A stretch of 64,000 nucleotides of DNA from Plotosus lineatus. Taxonomy: Eukaryota; Chordata; Actinopteri; Siluriformes; Plotosidae. Each line of letters opens with the position of its first letter. Position 1 is the first letter of the stretch. The translations under genes were made by a program, and so were the position numbers. The DNA is taken from assembly GCA_024760905.1 (NCBI GenBank), contig CM045735.1:31085749-31149748 (forward strand). Reading direction: 5' to 3'. Below are positions 59,867 through 64,000 of this stretch, piece by piece. Below the pieces are notes generated by a model. The model was given only the letters and a program-made list of their open reading frames with translations. It did not search any database and was not told the origin of the DNA.

Positions 59867-59901
59867 AATCACTGTGTGTGTGTGTGTGTGTGTGTGCTAC
59901 C

Positions 59902-59940
<39 letters not shown>

Positions 59941-59944
59941 AATC

Positions 59945-59983
<39 letters not shown>

Positions 59984-60384
59984 AATCACTGTGTGTGTGT
60001 GTGTGCAATCACTGTGTGTGTGTGTGTGCAATCACTGTGTGTGTGTGTGTGTGTGCAATCACTGTGTGTGTGTGTGTGTGTGTGCAATCACTGTGTGTGT
60101 GTGTGCAATCACTGTGTGTGTGTGTGTGCAATCACTGTGTGTGTGTGTGCAATCACTGTGTGTGTGTGTGTGCAATCACTGTGTGTGTGTGTGTGCGTGC
60201 AATCACTGTGTGTGTGTGTGTGTGTGTGCAATCACTGTGTGTGTGTGTGTGTGTGCAATCACTGTGTGTGTTTGTGTGTGTGCAATCACTGTGTGTGTGT
60301 GTGTGTGTTTGTGTGTGTGCAATCACTGTGTGTGTGTTTGTGTGTGTGCAATCACTGTGTGTGTGTTTGTGTGTGTGTGCAATC

Positions 60385-60421
<37 letters not shown>

Positions 60422-60452
60422 AATCACTGTGTGTGTGTGTGTGTGTGCAATC

Positions 60453-60485
<33 letters not shown>

Positions 60486-60491
60486 AATCAC

Positions 60492-60522
<31 letters not shown>

Positions 60523-60821
60523 AATCACTGTGTGTGTGTGTGTGTGTGTGTGCGCAATCACTGTGTGTGTGTGTGTGTGTGCAATCACTGTGTGTGTGTG
60601 TGTGTGTGTGTGTGTGCAATCACTGTGTGTGTGTGTGTGTGTTTGTGTGTGTGCAATCACTGTGTGTGTGTGTGTGTGTTTGTGTGTGCAATCACTGTGT
60701 GTGTGTGTGTGTGTGTGTGCAATCACTGTGTGTGTGTGTGTGTGTGTGTGCAATCACTGTGTGTGTGTGTGTGTGTGCAATCACTGTGTGTGTGTGTAAA
60801 TCACTGTGTGTGTGTGCAATC

Positions 60822-60854
<33 letters not shown>

Positions 60855-61187
60855 AATCACTGTGTGTGTGTGTTTGTGTGTGTGTGCAATCACTGTGTGT
60901 GTTTTTGTGTGTGTGTGTGCAATCACTGTGTGTGTGTGTGTGTGTGTGTGCAATCACTGTGTGTGTGTGTGTGTGTGTGTGCAATCACTGTGTGTGTGTG
61001 TGTGTGTGTGTGTGCAATCACTGTGTGTGTGTGTGTGTGTGTGTGTGTGCAATCACTGTGTGTGTGTGTTTGTGTGTGTGTGCAATCACTGTGTGTGTGT
61101 TGTGTGTGTGTGTGCAATCACTGTGTGTGTGTTTGTGTGTGTGTGTGCAATCACTGTGTGTGTGTGTGTGTGTGTGTGTGCAATCAC

Positions 61188-61219
<32 letters not shown>

Positions 61220-61446
61220 CAATCACTGTGTTTGTGTGTGTGTGTGTGTGTGCAATCACTGTGTGTGTGTGTGTGTGTGTGCAATCACTGTGTTTGTGTG
61301 TGTGTGTGTGTGCAATCACTGTGTTTGTGTGTGTGTGTGTGTGTGCAATCACTGTGTGTGTGTGTGTGTGTGTGTGTGCAATCACTGTGTGTGTGTGTGT
61401 GTGTGTGTGTGCAATCACTGTGTGTGTGTGTGTGTGTGCAATCACT

Positions 61447-61477
<31 letters not shown>

Positions 61478-61652
61478 TGTGTGCAATCACTGTGTGTGTG
61501 TGTGTGTGTGCAATCACTGTGTGTGTGTGTGTGCAATCACTGTGTGTGTGTGTGTGCGTGCAATCACTGTGTGTGTGTGTGTGTGTGTGCAATCACTGTG
61601 TGTGTGTGTGTGTGTGTGCAATCACTGTGTGTGTGTTTGTGTGTGTGCAATC

Positions 61653-61698
<46 letters not shown>

Positions 61699-61740
61699 TG
61701 TCCAATAAGTGTGTGTGTGGGTGTTTGTGTGTGTGCAATC

Positions 61741-61773
<33 letters not shown>

Positions 61774-62112
61774 AATCACTGTGTGTGTGTTTGTGTGTGT
61801 GTGCAATCACTGTGTGTGTGTTTGTGTGTGTGCAATCACTGTGTGTGTGTGTGTGTGTGTGCAATCACTGTGTGTGTGTGTGTGTGTGTGTGTGTGCAAT
61901 CACTGTGTGTGTGTGTGTGTGTGCAATCACTGTGTGTGTGTGTGTGTGTGCAATCACTGTGTGTGTGTGTGTGTGTGTGTGTGCAATCACTGTGTGTGTG
62001 TGTGTGTGTGTGCAATCACTGTGTGTGTGTGTGTGTGTGTGTGTGCAATCACTGTGTGTGTGTGTGTGTGTGTGTGTGCAATCACTGTGTGTGTGTTTGT
62101 GTGTGTGCAATC

Positions 62113-62145
<33 letters not shown>

Positions 62146-62236
62146 AATCACTGTGTGTGTGTGTGTGTGTGTGCAATCACTGTGTGTGTGTTTGTGTGTG
62201 TGCAATCACTGTGTGTGTGTGTGTGTATGTGCAATC

Positions 62237-62271
<35 letters not shown>

Positions 62272-62302
62272 AATCACTGTGTGTGTGTGTGTGTGTGCAA
62301 TC

Positions 62303-62335
<33 letters not shown>

Positions 62336-63448
62336 AATCACTGTGTGTGTGTGTTTGTGTGTGTGTGTGCAATCACTGTGTGTGTGTGTGTTTGTGTGTG
62401 TGCAATCACTGTGTGTGTGTGTGTGTGTGTGTGTGCAATCACTGTGTGTGTGTGTGTGTGTGTGTGTGTGCAATCACTGTGTGTGTGTGTGTGTGTGTGC
62501 AATCACTGTGTGTGTGTGTGTGTGCAATCACTGTGTGTGTGTGTGTGTGTGTGTGTGCAATCACTGTGTGTGTGTGTGTGTGTGTGTGTGCAATCACTGT
62601 GTGTGTGTGTGTGTGTGTGTGTGCAATCACTGTGTGTGTGTGTTTGTGTGTGTGTGCAATCACTGTGTGTGTGTGTGTGTGTGTGTGTGCAATCACTGTG
62701 TGTGTGTGTTGTGTGTGTGTGTGCAATCACTGTGTGTGTGTGTGTGTGTGTGTGTGTGCAATCACTGTGTGTGTGTTTGTGTGTGTGTGTGCAATCACTG
62801 TGTGTGTGTGTTGTGTGTGTGTGTGCAATCACTGTGTGTGTGTGTTTAGTGTGTGTGTGTGCAATCACTGTGTGTGTGTGTTGTGTGTGTGTGTGCAATC
62901 ACTGTGTGTGTGTGTTTGTGTGTGTGTGTGCAATCACTGTGTGTGTGTGTTTGTGTGTGTGTGCAATCACTGTGTGTGTGTGTTTGTGTGTGTGTGTGCA
63001 ATCACTGTGTGTGTGTGTTTGTGTGTGTGTGTGCAATCACAGTGTGTGTGTGTTTGTGTGTGTGTGTGCAATCACTGTGTGTGTGTGTTTGTGTGTGTGT
63101 GTGCAATCACTGTGTGTGTGTGTTTGTGTGTGTGTGTGCAATCACTGTGTGTGTGTGTTTGTGTGTGTGTGTGCAATCACTGTGTGTGTGTGTGTGTGTT
63201 TGTGTGTGTGTGTGCAATCAGTGTGTGTGTGTTTGTGTGTGTGTGTGCAATCACTGTGTGTGTGTTTGTGTGTGTGTGTGCAATCACTGTGTGTGTGTTT
63301 GTGTGTGTGTGTGCAATCACTGTGTGTGTGTTTGTGTGTGTGTGTGTGCAATCACTGTGTGTGTGTGTTTGTGTGTGTGTGTGTGCAATCACTGTGTGTG
63401 TGTGTTTGTGTGTGTGTGTGTGCAATCACTGTGTGTGTGTGTGCAATC

Positions 63449-63491
<43 letters not shown>

Positions 63492-64000
63492 AATCACTGT
63501 GTGTGTGTGTGTGTGTGTGTGTGTGCAATCACTGTGTGTGTGTGTTTGTGTGTGTGTGTGTGCAATCACTGTGTGTGTGTGTTATGTGTGTGTGTGTGCA
63601 ATCACTGTGTGTGTGTGTGTGTGTGTGTGCAATCACTGTGTGTGTGTTTGTGTGTGTGTGTGTGTGCAATCACTGTGTGTGTGTGTTTGTGTGTGTGTGT
63701 GCAATCACTGTGTGTGTGTTTGTGTGTGTGTGTGTGCAATCACTGTGTGTGTGTGTGTGTGTGTGTGTGCAATCACTGTGTGTGTGTGTTTGTGTGTGTG
63801 TGTGCAATCACTGTGTGTGTGTGTGTGTGTGTGTGTGCAATCACTGTGTGTGTGTGTTTGTGTGTGTGTGTGTGCAATCACTGTGTGTGTGTGTGTGTGT
63901 GTGTGTGCAATCACTGTGTGTGTGTGTGTGTGTGTGTGCAATCACTGTGTGTGTGTGTGTGTGTGTGTGTGTGCAATCACTGTGTGTGTGTGTGTGTGTG
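59436..64000 (+). repeat. Satellite domain 2: CAATCAC-(TG)n array to window end
   Basis: An almost pure array of CAATCAC separated by (TG)n of variable length, giving a unit of roughly 18-50 bp, with over a hundred copies by eye. Variants include TTTG within the TG run, a CTACCAC unit (59897) and a TCCAATAAG unit (61700). The array continues past the window. All frames on both strands stay open for hundreds of codons (Cys-Val and His-Thr repeats), which explains the long ORFs. Confidence 0.96.

Noticed and set aside
59394..62849. Very long open frames (up to 767 codons) of Cys-Val or His-Thr repeats on both strands
   Set aside because: They are read through CAATCAC-(TG)n satellite, are open in several frames on both strands, and have no coding features. 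Repeat artefacts.
59436..64000. CRISPR-like appearance of regular short repeats
   Set aside because: There are no unique spacers; the intervals are (TG)n of variable length, and the window is vertebrate DNA.

Overview
The window looks like nuclear DNA of a ray-finned, probably teleost, fish. The reasons are a spliced vertebrate-type DNLZ gene, a NAT10 coding region, a Rex3 (RTE-clade) retrotransposon of the kind known from teleosts, a fish/lamprey-type Tc1 transposon, several tRNA-headed SINE families and very long CA/TG arrays. The species cannot be fixed from the sequence. Nothing bacterial or viral was recognised. All family names come from reading translated motifs, without database searches.

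Two cellular genes are supported, both on the minus strand. DNLZ (4234-17459) has three exons encoding a 175-residue mitochondrial zinc-ribbon Hsp70 co-factor. Its 11.3-kb first intron holds an apparently intact L2-like LINE (antisense) and a decayed Rex3 (sense). NAT10 (25829-28888), the RNA cytidine acetyltransferase, is a single uninterrupted 1019-codon frame. The mammalian gene is split into many exons, so this is most simply a functional retrogene. A CpG-rich promoter-like segment lies directly upstream (28975-29300) and may also drive a plus-strand transcript whose possible first exon ends at a splice donor at 29307/29308.

Most of the rest is layered mobile DNA. 1-4060: hAT, SINE and TA-flanked elements nested in each other. 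6.9-8.3 kb: a pogo/Tigger-type non-autonomous element. 9.0-12.1 kb: L2-like LINE. 12.2-15.3 kb: Rex3. 17.7-25.5 kb: a full-length but frameshifted RTE LINE, and repeated copies of a SINE whose 3' end matches that RTE. 30.1-30.7 kb: a second RTE fragment. 31.6-35.1 kb: piggyBac-, pogo- and hAT-like elements. 37.3-38.9 kb: an L1-clade fragment. 39.5-42.8 kb: a three-level nest (element in RTE in element). 45.3-48.6 kb: Tigger remnants and SINEs. 49.0-50.0 kb: another DNA element. 53.0-53.7 kb: a SINE inside a SINE. 54.7-55.4 kb: an internally deleted hAT. 56.8-58.1 kb: a Tc1 element with a damaged active site.

The last 5.9 kb (58.1 kb to the end) is a CA/TG-rich satellite with two domains. The first has CAGTGAGTGAGC units arranged in a higher-order repeat with hairpin centres. 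The second has CAATCAC-(TG)n units. The very long open frames there are a by-product of the repeat. The most notable items are the intronless NAT10, the SINE/RTE tail match, the three-level nest and the satellite.
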